Shown in pieces: positions 8,627 to 17,778 of a stretch of 64,000 bases of DNA. Origin of the DNA: Caldilineaceae bacterium (GTDB lineage: Bacteria; Chloroflexota; Anaerolineae; Caldilineales; Caldilineaceae); contig JAJDTL010000018.1 in NCBI GenBank assembly GCA_022827195.1, positions 124,001 through 188,000 on the forward strand, in the 5' to 3' direction. Below the pieces are notes generated by a model, which saw nothing but the letters and a program-made list of their open reading frames with translations, searched no databases and had not been told where the DNA came from. The number at the start of each line of letters is the position of its first letter. The stretch's first letter is position 1. Made by a program: the position numbers and the translations under genes.

Positions 8627-9766
8627 ATGAAGATTACCGACATTACCGCCTACCCTGTTTGGGCCGGCCAGCGCAACTTTCTCTTTGTCGTCGTTGACAC
8701 AGACGAAGGCATTTACGGCGTGGGCGAGTCCGGCCTGACAGGCCGCGAAGAGGCGGTAATCGGCGGCATCAGCCATTTCAAGGAGCTGCTCGTTGGCGAG
8801 GACCCGTTCCGCATCGAGCACATCTGGCAGGTGATGTTCCGCGGCGGCTTCTTCCCCGCGCAGCGAGTGCTCAGTTCGGCGATGTCCGCCATCGACATCG
8901 CGCTGTGGGATATCAAAGGCAAGGCGCTGGGCGTGCCGGTCTACGAACTGCTTGGCGGCCGCGTGCGCGACAAGGTCGTCTGCTACCCCCACAACCATGT
9001 CGATGCCCTGGAGGTCGAGCCGCTAGTCGAGAGCTGCCTGGAGACGAAGGAGCAGGGCTGGAAATTCGTGCGCTGGGGTTTGCCGCAGGACGGCGAAATT
9101 CTTGAGCCGCGCGATTCGGTGCGCGCGGCCTTACGCCAGGTTGAGGCGGTGCGCGCGGCCGTCGGCGACGAGGTCGACATCTGCTTCGACGTGCATACCC
9201 GGCTCGACCTGCCCGACGTCGTCTGGTTCTGCCGCGAGGTCGAGCAGTACGCGCCCTTTTTCATCGAAGACCCGCTGCGCAGCGAAAACCCGGACTCCTT
9301 CAAGACCTTGCGCCCGCGCACGCACGTCCCGCTGGCCGCGGGCGAGCAGTTCTCATCGAAGTGGGAGTTTCGCCAGCTGATCGAGGAGGAGTGGATCGAC
9401 TACGCACGCGTTGACATGTGCATTGCCGGCGGCTTCACCGAGGCGCGCAAGATCGCCGGCTGGTGCGAGACGCATTACATTAAGCTGGTCGTTCACAATC
9501 CGCTCGGGCCGGTCTCCTCGGCCGCCTGTTTGCAGATGAACATGGCGACGCCGAATTTCGGCGTGCAGGAGCAGCCGCGCAAGCCCGGCGAGACGCTGCC
9601 CGAAATCGTGCCGGTCTATCCCCACTGGGAGGACGGCTACATGACGCCGACCGACCTGCCCGGCCTCGGCATCGAATTCGACCGGGAGGAAGCCGCCCGC
9701 AATCCCTACCGAAAGCGGGACATGCCGAGAGTGAGGCGTAAGGACGGCTCCTTCACAAACTGGTGA
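8627..9766 (+). CDS. Mandelate racemase/muconate lactonizing (enolase superfamily) dehydratase
   Basis: A 379-residue enolase-superfamily enzyme resembling galactonate/gluconate-type acid sugar dehydratases. It starts MKITDITAYPVW, a typical capping-domain strand, and continues GVGESGLTGRE. The barrel carries the magnesium ligands in DICFDVH, FFIEDPL and LAAGEQF, and a His in VVHNPLGPVSSAA for proton abstraction. The ATG at 8627 follows GAGGAG. An in-frame extension to 8492 has no family similarity. Together with the neighbouring dehydrogenases and lactonase this suggests an oxidative sugar-acid route: oxidation, lactone opening, dehydration. The exact acid sugar cannot be read from sequence. 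Confidence 0.88.
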   Translation: MKITDITAYPVWAGQRNFLFVVVDTDEGIYGVGESGLTGREEAVIGGISHFKELLVGEDPFRIEHIWQVMFRGGFFPAQRVLSSAMSAIDIALWDIKGKALGVPVYELLGGRVRDKVVCYPHNHVDALEVEPLVESCLETKEQGWKFVRWGLPQDGEILEPRDSVRAALRQVEAVRAAVGDEVDICFDVHTRLDLPDVVWFCREVEQYAPFFIEDPLRSENPDSFKTLRPRTHVPLAAGEQFSSKWEFRQLIEEEWIDYARVDMCIAGGFTEARKIAGWCETHYIKLVVHNPLGPVSSAACLQMNMATPNFGVQEQPRKPGETLPEIVPVYPHWEDGYMTPTDLPGLGIEFDREEAARNPYRKRDMPRVRRKDGSFTNW

Positions 9767-9820
9767 GCAAACCAGGCAGCCGCGCCGATCTGCCGGCGAG
9801 GTCCACAAGGGGCGAGAGAG

Positions 9821-10843
9821 ATGAAAAAAGCAGCCGTGTTCGGACGGCAACAGGGGGGCGTCGTGGATGCTCCCGAGCCCAAGGCGTCGGATGAGTGGGT
9901 CGTCGTCAAGATCCATTCAGCGCCGATGTGTACCGAGTTCAAAGTCTACATGAGCGGGGACGAGGCCCCCTACCTGGGCCACGAGGCGGCCGGAGAGGTC
10001 GTTGCCGTGGCGCAGCCGTGCCGCGTCAAAGTGGGCGACAGGGTGGTGGTAATGCCCCAGACGCCCTGCGGTCGGTGCGAGCTCTGCCTCGAAGGCGAGT
10101 ACATTCACTGCCAGGACACAACCTCGCCACCCCTGGAATCGGGCGATGAGGAGGGCCGGGCGACGATGGCGCAGTTCATGCTCAAGCAGGACTGGCTGCT
10201 GGTCCCCATTCCCGACGGCATCTCCTACGACCACGCGTCGATGGCCTGCTGCGGGCTCGGCCCTACCTTTGGCGCGGTGCGGCGGGCCGGGGTTGGACCG
10301 GATGATACGCTGCTGATCACCGGGCTTGGGCCGGTCGGCCTGGGCGGCGTCATCAACGGCGCCCATCGCGGGGCAACGGTCATCGGCGTCGACACAAACA
10401 AATACCGGGCGTCCGTTGCCCTGGAGCTGGGCGCGACCGCAGTCATCGACCCGGCTGCTCCCGATGCGCTGGCAGAGACGCTGGCTCTCACGAGGGACGG
10501 CCGCGGCGTCGACCATAGCATTGATTGTTCCGGCGTCGTCGCCGCGCACCGCCTCTGTATCGACGCAACGCGGCGCAAGGGTACAGTCAGCTTCGTCGGC
10601 GAGAGCCGCCAGGAGACGCCAATCACGGTGAGCTCGGACATGATTCGAAAGGGGCTCAGCCTGCACGGCTCCTGGCACTACAACATGGCCGATACACCGC
10701 AGATTCTGCGTGTGATTGCGGCCAACCGCGCCAAGCTGGACCGGCTAATCACCCACAGTTTCCCCCTCGATCGCGTTGCTGAAGCTTGGGAGCTGCAGGC
10801 TAGCGGCGAGTGCGGCAAGGTGCTGCTCAAGCCGTGGGCGTAA
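9821..10843 (+). CDS. Zinc-binding alcohol dehydrogenase family protein (MDR)
   Basis: A 340-residue medium-chain dehydrogenase, shorter than classical ADHs. It has PMCTEFKVY in place of the usual GICGTD zinc site, GHEAAGEVV, a structural zinc site CGRCELCLEGEYIHC, and the Rossmann motif GLGPVGLGG. A conserved D-C-S-G follows in the cofactor domain. Plain ATG start after GGGGCGAGAGAG. It lies 54 bases after the dehydratase, same strand, and probably shares its transcript. The altered first zinc loop (Cys-Thr-Glu) resembles branches acting on polyols or sugars, but no substrate can be named. Confidence 0.87.
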   Translation: MKKAAVFGRQQGGVVDAPEPKASDEWVVVKIHSAPMCTEFKVYMSGDEAPYLGHEAAGEVVAVAQPCRVKVGDRVVVMPQTPCGRCELCLEGEYIHCQDTTSPPLESGDEEGRATMAQFMLKQDWLLVPIPDGISYDHASMACCGLGPTFGAVRRAGVGPDDTLLITGLGPVGLGGVINGAHRGATVIGVDTNKYRASVALELGATAVIDPAAPDALAETLALTRDGRGVDHSIDCSGVVAAHRLCIDATRRKGTVSFVGESRQETPITVSSDMIRKGLSLHGSWHYNMADTPQILRVIAANRAKLDRLITHSFPLDRVAEAWELQASGECGKVLLKPWA

Positions 10844-10897
10844 TCGTGGAAGAGGTGCGATTCGGTCGTGTTGACATGAAAGGACTAGCATATCCCC

Positions 10898-13057
10898 ATG
10901 CGAGACCTGCTCAAACAGTACTTTGGCTATGATGAGTTTCTCCCGCTTCAGGAAGAGATCATTTCAGGCGTCATGGCTGGAAACGACGCGTTGGTGCTCA
11001 TGCCGACCGGCGGGGGCAAATCATTGTGCTACCAGTTGCCTGCCCTGCAACTTGACGGGATGACACTGGTTGTCTCACCCCTTATCGCGCTGATGAAGGA
11101 CCAGGTCGACGCGCTGAGAGCAAACGGCATCGAAGCGGCCTTCATCAACAGCACGCTCCCATTCGCAGAGATCGATCGCGTACAGGCCCGGGCCCAGCAG
11201 GGCATTCTCAAGATCCTTTACGTCGCGCCGGAGAGACTGGCACAGGAAGGTTTCCGCTACTTTCTCTCCCGTCTCAAAGTCAGCCTTGTCGCCGTAGACG
11301 AGGCCCACTGTATCTCAGTGTGGGGGCACGATTTCCGTCCTGACTACCGCAAGCTGGGGGAACTTCGTCGCAGTCTCCCCCATGTACCCTTCCTGGCTCT
11401 GACCGCGACGGCCACCGAGCGCGTGCGCAAGGACATCGTTGAACAGCTGCAGCTGGACCAACCGCAGCAGTTCGTTGCCAGCTTCAACCGTCCTAATCTC
11501 AACTATGCCGTTCTCCCCAAGCAAGGGGACACCTTTGATTCGCTGGTGGATCTGCTCCAGAAGCACAAGGGCGAGTCCGCCATCATCTATTGCACTTCGC
11601 GTAGCGATACCGAAGGTCTGTCGGTCCGCTTGCGCAAAAACGGGTTCGACGCTCAGCCCTACCATGCCGGCCTGGACAGCAACGTTCGGCGCGCGACGCA
11701 AGAACGCTTCATTCGCGACGAGCTCTCGATCGTCGTCGCGACCATCGCCTTTGGCATGGGCATTGACAAGCCGAATATCCGGGTGCTGGTCCACTATGAT
11801 CTGCCCAAGTCGCTGGAAGGATACTATCAGGAGACGGGCCGGGCCGGGCGCGATGGGCTGCCCAGCGAGTGCGTCCTCTATTACACCTATGGGGACACGG
11901 ACAGGCAAAAGTTTTTCATCGACCAGTTGGAGGACGAGGCGGAACGGGCCAACGCCCGAGAGAAACTGGCGCAGATTGTCGAATTTTGCCAGCTTCAAGC
12001 ATGTAGGCGAAAACACATTCTCGGCTACTTTGGCGAGGATTGGCAGGAGGCAAACTGTGGCGGCTGTGATTTCTGCCTGACGCCGAGGGAGGAGTTCGAC
12101 GCAACCGTTATCGCCCAGAAGATCCTGTCGGCGGTGATCCGCACCGGTGAACGCTTCGGCGTCAACCATGTTTGCGCCGTGCTGCGGGGTGGCAATACGA
12201 AAGGCATCCGGCAGTGGCAACACAGCGAACTCAGCGTCTATGGCATCGTCAGAGACTTCTCAAACGCTGAGATCAAGGAGATCTTCGGTCTTTTGGTTGC
12301 CGAAGGTCTGCTCTACAAGAACAGCAGGGAGTTGCCGACGTTTGGCGTAACCGAAAGGGGCAGAAGCTTTTTGAGCGAGCGCGAGACGTTGACGCTGGCC
12401 AGACCCAGGCGCGAGGGGGAGAAGGCGTCAAGCGCCAGCCGCGCGGCGCTCGACTATGATCAGACGTTGTTCGGCGCGTTGCGAGAGCTGAGACGCCGGC
12501 TGGCCGCAGAAAGGAACGTGCCCCCATATGTCATTTTCGGCGATGCCACGCTTCAGGAGATGGCATTTTACCTGCCTCAGAGCCGTCAGAGCCTCTCCAA
12601 CATCAGGGGCGTGGGCGCGGCGAAACTCGAACAGTATGCCGAAACGTTTCTGCCGGTCGTTCAAGAGCATGCCCGCGCGCACCACCTAGAGGAGCGCGAG
12701 ATTCGACCGCAAAGTAACAAGAGGAGCCGGGCGGCGGTACGTGCGGGTTCGACCTACGAACAGACTATGCAGTTGTTGCAGCAAGGGATGACGATCGCGC
12801 AGGTCGCGCAAGAGCGGGGTCTGGCCAGAAGCACGATTGAAAGACACCTGGAGCGACTGATTCGTGCGGGCGCGCAGATTGACCTTCGACCTCTCATGCC
12901 GCCGAGGGAGCGGTTCGAGAATATCAGGAAGGCTTTCAAGCAATCGGGAGGCACGCTTCTGTCGCCCGTCAAGGAGACTCTTGGCGAGGAATACTCCTTT
13001 GACGAGATCAGGCTGGTTTGGATGTATCTTAACCAGCTGTCTGAGAAGACACAGTAG
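10898..13057 (+). CDS. recQ: ATP-dependent DNA helicase RecQ
   Basis: A 719-residue 3'-5' DNA helicase of the RecQ family, acting in recombination and fork repair. Domain I (about 1-200) has Walker A in MPTGGGKS and the DEAH box in DEAHCISVWGHDFRP. Domain II (about 210-340) ends with QETGRAGRDG. The RecQ zinc-binding Cys cluster follows (QACRRKH ... NCGGCDFC, about 365-395), then the RQC winged helix, an HRDC domain (about 525-600), and a C-terminal helix-turn-helix (GMTIAQVAQERGLARSTIERHL, split about 630-655) as in many bacterial RecQ proteins. All key motifs are present and the length is usual. It starts 54 bases after the dehydrogenase but has no functional link with it. Confidence 0.95.
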   Translation: MRDLLKQYFGYDEFLPLQEEIISGVMAGNDALVLMPTGGGKSLCYQLPALQLDGMTLVVSPLIALMKDQVDALRANGIEAAFINSTLPFAEIDRVQARAQQGILKILYVAPERLAQEGFRYFLSRLKVSLVAVDEAHCISVWGHDFRPDYRKLGELRRSLPHVPFLALTATATERVRKDIVEQLQLDQPQQFVASFNRPNLNYAVLPKQGDTFDSLVDLLQKHKGESAIIYCTSRSDTEGLSVRLRKNGFDAQPYHAGLDSNVRRATQERFIRDELSIVVATIAFGMGIDKPNIRVLVHYDLPKSLEGYYQETGRAGRDGLPSECVLYYTYGDTDRQKFFIDQLEDEAERANAREKLAQIVEFCQLQACRRKHILGYFGEDWQEANCGGCDFCLTPREEFDATVIAQKILSAVIRTGERFGVNHVCAVLRGGNTKGIRQWQHSELSVYGIVRDFSNAEIKEIFGLLVAEGLLYKNSRELPTFGVTERGRSFLSERETLTLARPRREGEKASSASRAALDYDQTLFGALRELRRRLAAERNVPPYVIFGDATLQEMAFYLPQSRQSLSNIRGVGAAKLEQYAETFLPVVQEHARAHHLEEREIRPQSNKRSRAAVRAGSTYEQTMQLLQQGMTIAQVAQERGLARSTIERHLERLIRAGAQIDLRPLMPPRERFENIRKAFKQSGGTLLSPVKETLGEEYSFDEIRLVWMYLNQLSEKTQ

Positions 13058-13105
13058 CCCGCTAATGATACTTGTCCAGCGAAGGGCCCTCGAGGTCCGT
13101 CTGAC

Positions 13106-14140
13106 ATGACCTACAAATGCGCTATCGTCGGCGTCAGCGGCGGGCGCGCCAACGGCCATGCCGACGCCTATGCACACATCCCGCGCGGAAGACTGGCCTG
13201 CATCGCCACGCGCAATCGCGACAACCTGGACGCATTCGGCGAACGCTGGTCGGTGGACAGCCGCTTTACCGATTACCGCGATATGTTCGTGCGCGAAAAG
13301 CCGGACTTGGTGCACGTAAACACGCCGCCCGACGTACGCCTGGAGGTGATGGAGGCCGCCGAGGCCGCCGGGGTCGGCGCGCTGATCATTGAGAAGCCGC
13401 TCGCGATCCAGGCCGAGGACTACCTGGCGATATTGGAGTTCTCGCGCCGCTGCAGGCTGAAGGTAGCCATCAACCATCAGCTCCACTTCCATCCGCGGCG
13501 CAAGCACCTGCAGGAACTGGTCGGCGAGGGCGCTATCGGCGAGCCGCGCTTCATCGACGCCAGCGCGCGCATGAACATGGCTTACCAGGGCACCCATGTC
13601 CTGCAATCCATCGCCGCCTTTCACCCGTTGGGCGTGCCGAGCGCCGTTTTCGCCCAGGTTTCCGGTCCCAACGGCTTGCAGGCGAGCCGGCGCAACCACT
13701 ACGCGCCCGACGCGACCGCGGCGACGATCCGCTACGAGGATGGCGTCAGCGCGTTGCTGCGCTGCGGCACAAACGGCGCCTACGTGCTGGCCGACGATGA
13801 ACGGGTCAACGTCCATAAGCAGCTGACCGTCTTCGGCGCCGAAGGCCATGTCCACTGGAGCATGTGGGGCTGGGAGACGCTGGTGCGGGGCCGGCGCGAG
13901 CGCGGGGACCACAACTATCCCGATGAGGACATCCTGGGCCAGGCGGCGATGACCGAAGCTGCCTTCGACTGGCTGGAGGACGATAGCCAGCTGCATCCGC
14001 TCAATCTCGACGCGGCGCTGCGCGACTTTCACATTGTTCTCAAGGCCTACATGAGCGCGTTGCAGCGCAAGGAGGAGACGCTCGCGAGCGAGCTGCAGCC
14101 TGGCCTGATCGATGCGCTGCGCAAGGCGTTGTCGGGCTAA
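13106..14140 (+). CDS. Gfo/Idh/MocA family oxidoreductase
   Basis: A 344-residue NAD(P)-dependent oxidoreductase of the glucose-fructose oxidoreductase/inositol dehydrogenase family. An N-terminal Rossmann fold starts AIVGVSGGRANGHADAY, a modified glycine-rich loop. The family motif EKPLAI lies near residue 98, and AINHQLHFHPRRK carries conserved basic residues of the active site. The C-terminal half is the alpha/beta substrate domain. Such enzymes interconvert hydroxyl and keto groups on sugars or inositols. It starts 48 bases after recQ on the same strand and is convergent with the 2-hydroxyacid dehydrogenase. Confidence 0.88.
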   Translation: MTYKCAIVGVSGGRANGHADAYAHIPRGRLACIATRNRDNLDAFGERWSVDSRFTDYRDMFVREKPDLVHVNTPPDVRLEVMEAAEAAGVGALIIEKPLAIQAEDYLAILEFSRRCRLKVAINHQLHFHPRRKHLQELVGEGAIGEPRFIDASARMNMAYQGTHVLQSIAAFHPLGVPSAVFAQVSGPNGLQASRRNHYAPDATAATIRYEDGVSALLRCGTNGAYVLADDERVNVHKQLTVFGAEGHVHWSMWGWETLVRGRRERGDHNYPDEDILGQAAMTEAAFDWLEDDSQLHPLNLDAALRDFHIVLKAYMSALQRKEETLASELQPGLIDALRKALSG

Positions 14141-14175
14141 GCCAGGATCTGACTTTGTTGAGTGGGCATGCCCTG

Positions 14176-15213
14176 TCACCGGGTCCGGCGGCCCTTGACG
14201 CGCGTGCTGGCGTACCGCAGCGCCAGCTCCGGCTCAGCCCGCTGCATGCGCAGCGGCGGCATGCCCTTGCCTATCGCCTCCAGGTCGTCCAACACCATTT
14301 CGCCGATCTCCCACAGCGCCTCTTTCACCGAGCCGGCGCGATGCGCCGAGAGTACCACGTTGAGGGCGTTGCGGATCGGATGGTCCGGGTCGAGCGGCTC
14401 CTGAGGGAAGACGTCGATTGCGGCGTGGAACCTGCCCGCCTGCAAGAGTTCGGTCAGGGCGTCGAAGTCAACCAAGTGGGCGCGGCTGATGAGGACCAGC
14501 GCCGCGTCCGGGCGGATCTTTTCCAGCAGGGAGCGGTCGAGCAAGGACCGGTTCTCTTGCGAGGGTACCGCCAGCACGAAGATCACTTGCGACGTTGAGA
14601 CCAGCTCCTCCAGCGGGAGCGGCGTGACGCCTTGGCGCCGCAGGTAGCGCTCGCCAAGCCAGGCGTCGTAGGCGGCAACACGGCAGCCGAACGGCTTGAG
14701 CAGCGGATGCAAACAGCGCGCCAGCCCGCCGTACCCGATCAGGCCGACCTGCTTTTCGTATAGAGTGAACGTCCCGACGTTGCCGGCGTGCAGATAGGCT
14801 TCGTTCCCCTCTTGCATCGCCGCGTGCCCGTCGACAATCCCGCGCCCGCACGCGATCGCCATACCCAGCGCCATCTCTGCGACTTGGCGGCCAAAGGCCG
14901 GCGCGGCCGAGAGGACCCGGATCCCGTTGCGAAAACAGTACGCATAGTCAAGACGGGAAGGGAACGCGCCTGACACGGACAGAATCGCGCGCAGCTTCTC
15001 AAATTGCGGCAGTACGTTGCCATAGCGCCATTCCGAGCAGACCACGGCGTCCGCGCCGGCGAGGGCATCGACGGCGCTATCCAGCGGCATCGGTTCCGAC
15101 TTCCCCCAGACGACGTCGACGACTTCGGGCAGGCGGTGCAGGTCCTCCGGAGAAAAGATCTCGTCCATTCTGCGAAAGGAAGGGTCCACGAGCACTCTTG
15201 GTTTGCCGGGCAT
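14176..15213 (-). CDS. D-isomer-specific 2-hydroxyacid dehydrogenase family protein
   Basis: A 345-residue NAD-dependent oxidoreductase of the phosphoglycerate/glycerate dehydrogenase family. The NAD-binding glycine motif is GLIGYGGLARCL (about 175-186), with a C-terminal acid in AAYDAWLGE. The active-site Arg is in LISRAHLVDFD, the Glu in DVFPQEPLD, and the His in LSAHRAGS. Two start codons exist six bases apart. The GGAGG site overlaps too closely with the first ATG (15219) and is well spaced for the second at 15213, so I use that one. The substrate is open: hydroxypyruvate, glyoxylate or a sugar acid are all possible. Confidence 0.88.
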   Translation of the reverse strand: MPGKPRVLVDPSFRRMDEIFSPEDLHRLPEVVDVVWGKSEPMPLDSAVDALAGADAVVCSEWRYGNVLPQFEKLRAILSVSGAFPSRLDYAYCFRNGIRVLSAAPAFGRQVAEMALGMAIACGRGIVDGHAAMQEGNEAYLHAGNVGTFTLYEKQVGLIGYGGLARCLHPLLKPFGCRVAAYDAWLGERYLRRQGVTPLPLEELVSTSQVIFVLAVPSQENRSLLDRSLLEKIRPDAALVLISRAHLVDFDALTELLQAGRFHAAIDVFPQEPLDPDHPIRNALNVVLSAHRAGSVKEALWEIGEMVLDDLEAIGKGMPPLRMQRAEPELALRYASTRVKGRRTR

Positions 15214-15283
15214 TTTCATTCCTCCGTGAGCGGGCCGGCTATCGCGATTGGCGTCTTTTCCGAGATCCGGCCTTTTGTTTCAC

Positions 15284-15312
15284 TTGATCTGTACCGCGGT
15301 GCCGACTAGAAT
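15284..15312 (+). promoter_or_regulatory. Candidate promoter for the NUDIX gene
   Basis: TTGATC (15284-15289), a 17-base spacer and TAGAAT (15307-15312) make a good sigma-70-type match on the plus strand. It would give a leader of about 215 bases before the start codon at 15537. Confidence 0.45.
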
Positions 15313-15332
15313 AGTTTGCATTGCTCAATCCA

Positions 15333-15361
15333 ATCGTACAAACGGCACGGCCCTATCCCAA
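15333..15361 (-). promoter_or_regulatory. Candidate promoter for the 2-hydroxyacid dehydrogenase
   Basis: On the minus strand TTGGGA (15361-15356), a 17-base spacer and TACGAT (15338-15333) lie about 115 bases before the start codon. It sits just downstream of the opposing NUDIX promoter, so transcripts from the two would overlap. Confidence 0.35.
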
Positions 15362-15536
15362 CCGCAATAATAATTTCGTATAGAAATTGAAAGAATTTTG
15401 ATCCGCGCCTTCGCGGGAATCAGATCCGTCCGGGGCTCGTTGGTCCCATGAGTCCGCGTCTGCGAACACGTGCAGGCGGCGAAAGTCATGGGGCGCCCTA
15501 CCCGGCAAGCCAGCTCCAATCTCACAGGGTGAACCC

Positions 15537-16292
15537 ATGAACATTCTGCCGCACGCCGTCAACCGCTTCAACGGGATCGAAATCAATACCGATGAACTGC
15601 CCTATGATGCCGCAGTCTTTGAGCAGGACCTTTCCGCCTCGCTGGTCAAATGGGTCCAGGATGCGCGCTTCCTGGTCTGGCTGCATCTGCCCATTGAACG
15701 GGCTGCGCTTGTCCCGATCGCGACTGCGGCCGGATTTGTTTTTCACCACACCGAGCCCAATTATTTGCTGCTTGTACGCAAACTGCAGGAAGACACCCTG
15801 GTCCCCGGATACGCCACCCACTACATTGGCGCCGGAGGCGTCGTCATCAACGACCGGCGCGAGCTGCTGGTCGTTTCCGAGCGGCACCGCGGTTCGGCGC
15901 GTCCCTACTACAAGCTGCCAGGAGGCGCGCTCCATCCCGGCGAACACCTGGCGACGGCGGTAATCCGCGAGGTCTACGAAGAGACCGGGGTCGAGACCGA
16001 GTTCGAGGCCGTCGTCTGCTGGCGCCACTGGCACGGCTACCGCTACGGCAAGTCGGACATCTACTTCATCTGCCGTCTATCGCCGTTGACGGAAAGGATC
16101 GAGCGCGACGACTGGGAGATCGACGAGTGCCTGTGGATGCCGGTTGACGAGTACCTGCAGCACGAGCTTGTAGGTGATTTCAACCGGGCCATCGTCGAGG
16201 CCGCCATCAAGACGCCCGGCCTCAAAAACCTGTGGATGGACGGATACGACGACCCAACCAAGCGGGAGTTCTACTGGCCTGATTCCGAATAG
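15537..16292 (+). CDS. NUDIX hydrolase with N-terminal pre-NUDIX domain (NUDT6-like)
   Basis: A 251-residue NUDIX protein that would hydrolyse a nucleoside-diphosphate-linked compound with a divalent metal. The NUDIX box is complete: GALHPGE, seven residues, then REVYEETGV (about residues 124-146). The first 80 residues form a separate domain (FNGIEINTDELP, LVKWVQDARFLVWLHLP, FVFHHTEPNYLLL) that matches the pre-NUDIX domain of eukaryotic NUDT6 and plant homologues. The ATG follows AGGGTG. The gene stands alone, between a divergent dehydrogenase and a decayed gene. Confidence 0.88.
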   Translation: MNILPHAVNRFNGIEINTDELPYDAAVFEQDLSASLVKWVQDARFLVWLHLPIERAALVPIATAAGFVFHHTEPNYLLLVRKLQEDTLVPGYATHYIGAGGVVINDRRELLVVSERHRGSARPYYKLPGGALHPGEHLATAVIREVYEETGVETEFEAVVCWRHWHGYRYGKSDIYFICRLSPLTERIERDDWEIDECLWMPVDEYLQHELVGDFNRAIVEAAIKTPGLKNLWMDGYDDPTKREFYWPDSE

Positions 16293-16502
16293 CCGACGCC
16301 AGCAGACGGTATCTTCCGCGTGATCCTACGAAAACGAGAGTGATCAGCAGAAATGGATATTGCGTATGGCGGCGGCAGACGCAAGGTGTTCAGTTTTCGT
16401 TGGGCCGAAAGAGTTCCACTTAGGCACTCGCTCGCATAACGTATTGCACTTCACCCTAGCGGAACCCTCTTCGATTGAGTTTCGGCCGCGTGTTCCCGCG
16501 TA

Positions 16503-17685
16503 GTGACTATTTTCTGGCCGACTGGCCCGTACCCCGACGCCTGCGAACAGGCCGACCCCGTCGCAGTTAAGGACTGCGAATTCCCTTTCGGCAACGGAGA
16601 CTCCCTGGCGGGTGAAGCCTCGCTCAGCTGGCATGCAGAGATCCCAATTGGCGACTTGGAGGGTGCCGAAGTCGATGTCTCAGTGCTTCGGGCACGCGTT
16701 TCGGCCCTTGCACTGATCGAACAGGGTATCTCCGGGCGGATTCCGCCGGAACTGTGCAGCATCCTCGTGCTGAAAGAGCTGGATCTTTCCCATCACGAAT
16801 TAACCGGCGAGATACCCACCGAACTGGGGAGGATATCCATGCTGGTCGGCCTGCAAATCGGCTAAAGCCGCCCGACAGGGAACATCCCTCATGAAGTTGG
16901 GCCAACTCTCGAGTCTCCTGGGCCTGTGCATCTTCCAGAATCCCCTGGAAGGAGGCATGCCGTCAGAGCTGGCCCCTCTTCCAAACCCGCGCCATTTCGG
17001 GTTGTCCTCCATCCGGCTGACAAGCGGCATTTCTCCTGATCTGGGCAGATTCTCAAGGCTCCGCCACTGTGGCTCTCGGGCAAAACCGCTGGCAGGCGAG
17101 ATTCCTGCAGAGCAGGTCGGTCTCCGCTGGCTCTGCGAATTGCGTCTTTCCGCCAACAATCTGGAAGGAGAGATTCGAGCGGATTTGGGCCCCTTGTCAC
17201 GTCTCGGCACGTTTTTCGTTTCCGGCAATCGATTGGGTCGGTGCATTCCTGAGAACTGGCGTAGAATCCATATGAATGATCTCTCGGACACAGGAGTTCC
17301 CTCCTGCAACCGTCAGGCCCCTTGTTCCAACGGCGTTGCCGTTGAAAGTCCGGCGGAAAACGGCGGGCTGTTCTTCGACTGCGCACTGCTTCTGGATTTC
17401 CGGGGCACGCTGGTGGGCTGTGGCTCGCAGAGCTGGAGCGAAGATCTCTCAATCAGCGGGCCGAAAGGCCAGATTCCGGCCAGGCTGGCGGTCGTGGACC
17501 GCTTGCAGACTTTATGCCTCTCTTGGAATCAACTAGGGGGAGGTGTTCCGAGCTGTCTGGGCGGGCACGATGGACTATGGGAGCAACTTCTTGAATGGAA
17601 CCGGCTGTGGGGATGTAAGCCGTCGCCTTGGCGAACACTTCAAGATAGCGATCCAGCCGAGACGAGGCTACCACTTTGGCAGTAG
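16503..17685 (+). pseudogene. Decayed plant-type leucine-rich-repeat protein gene
   Basis: The region encodes leucine-rich repeats of the LxxLxLxxNxLxGxIPxxLGxL type, recognisable in GISGRIPPELC, LDLSHHELTGEIPTELG, NPLEGGMPSELAPL and SANNLEGEIRADLG. The reading frame is broken. A TAA at 16863-16865 lies inside a repeat, and the same frame continues after it as TGNIPHEVG. A frame shift near 16895-16905 then joins GQLSSLLGL in another frame, which stays open to 17685. Both breaks fall where the repeat register shows the protein should continue, so this is a pseudogene (or contains assembly errors). Many repeat positions are also eroded. No signal peptide or clear original start is visible. Intact relatives are usually secreted proteins. 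Confidence 0.75.
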
Positions 17686-17778
17686 GGTATCCTTGCGTCT
17701 TTTGGCCGCCATTTATAGGGTTGCAAAACAGTGCCCTCCCATTCCGGGAAGGCGCCGCACTCTAGCGAGAAGAAGCCA

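Noticed and set aside
12686-14179. A 497-codon minus-strand frame opposite recQ and the Gfo/Idh gene
   Set aside because: Both genes on the plus strand have full family motifs; the antisense frame has none and is an effect of high GC.
15320-15536. Riboswitch in the NUDIX leader
   Set aside because: No known conserved riboswitch core could be recognised by eye.
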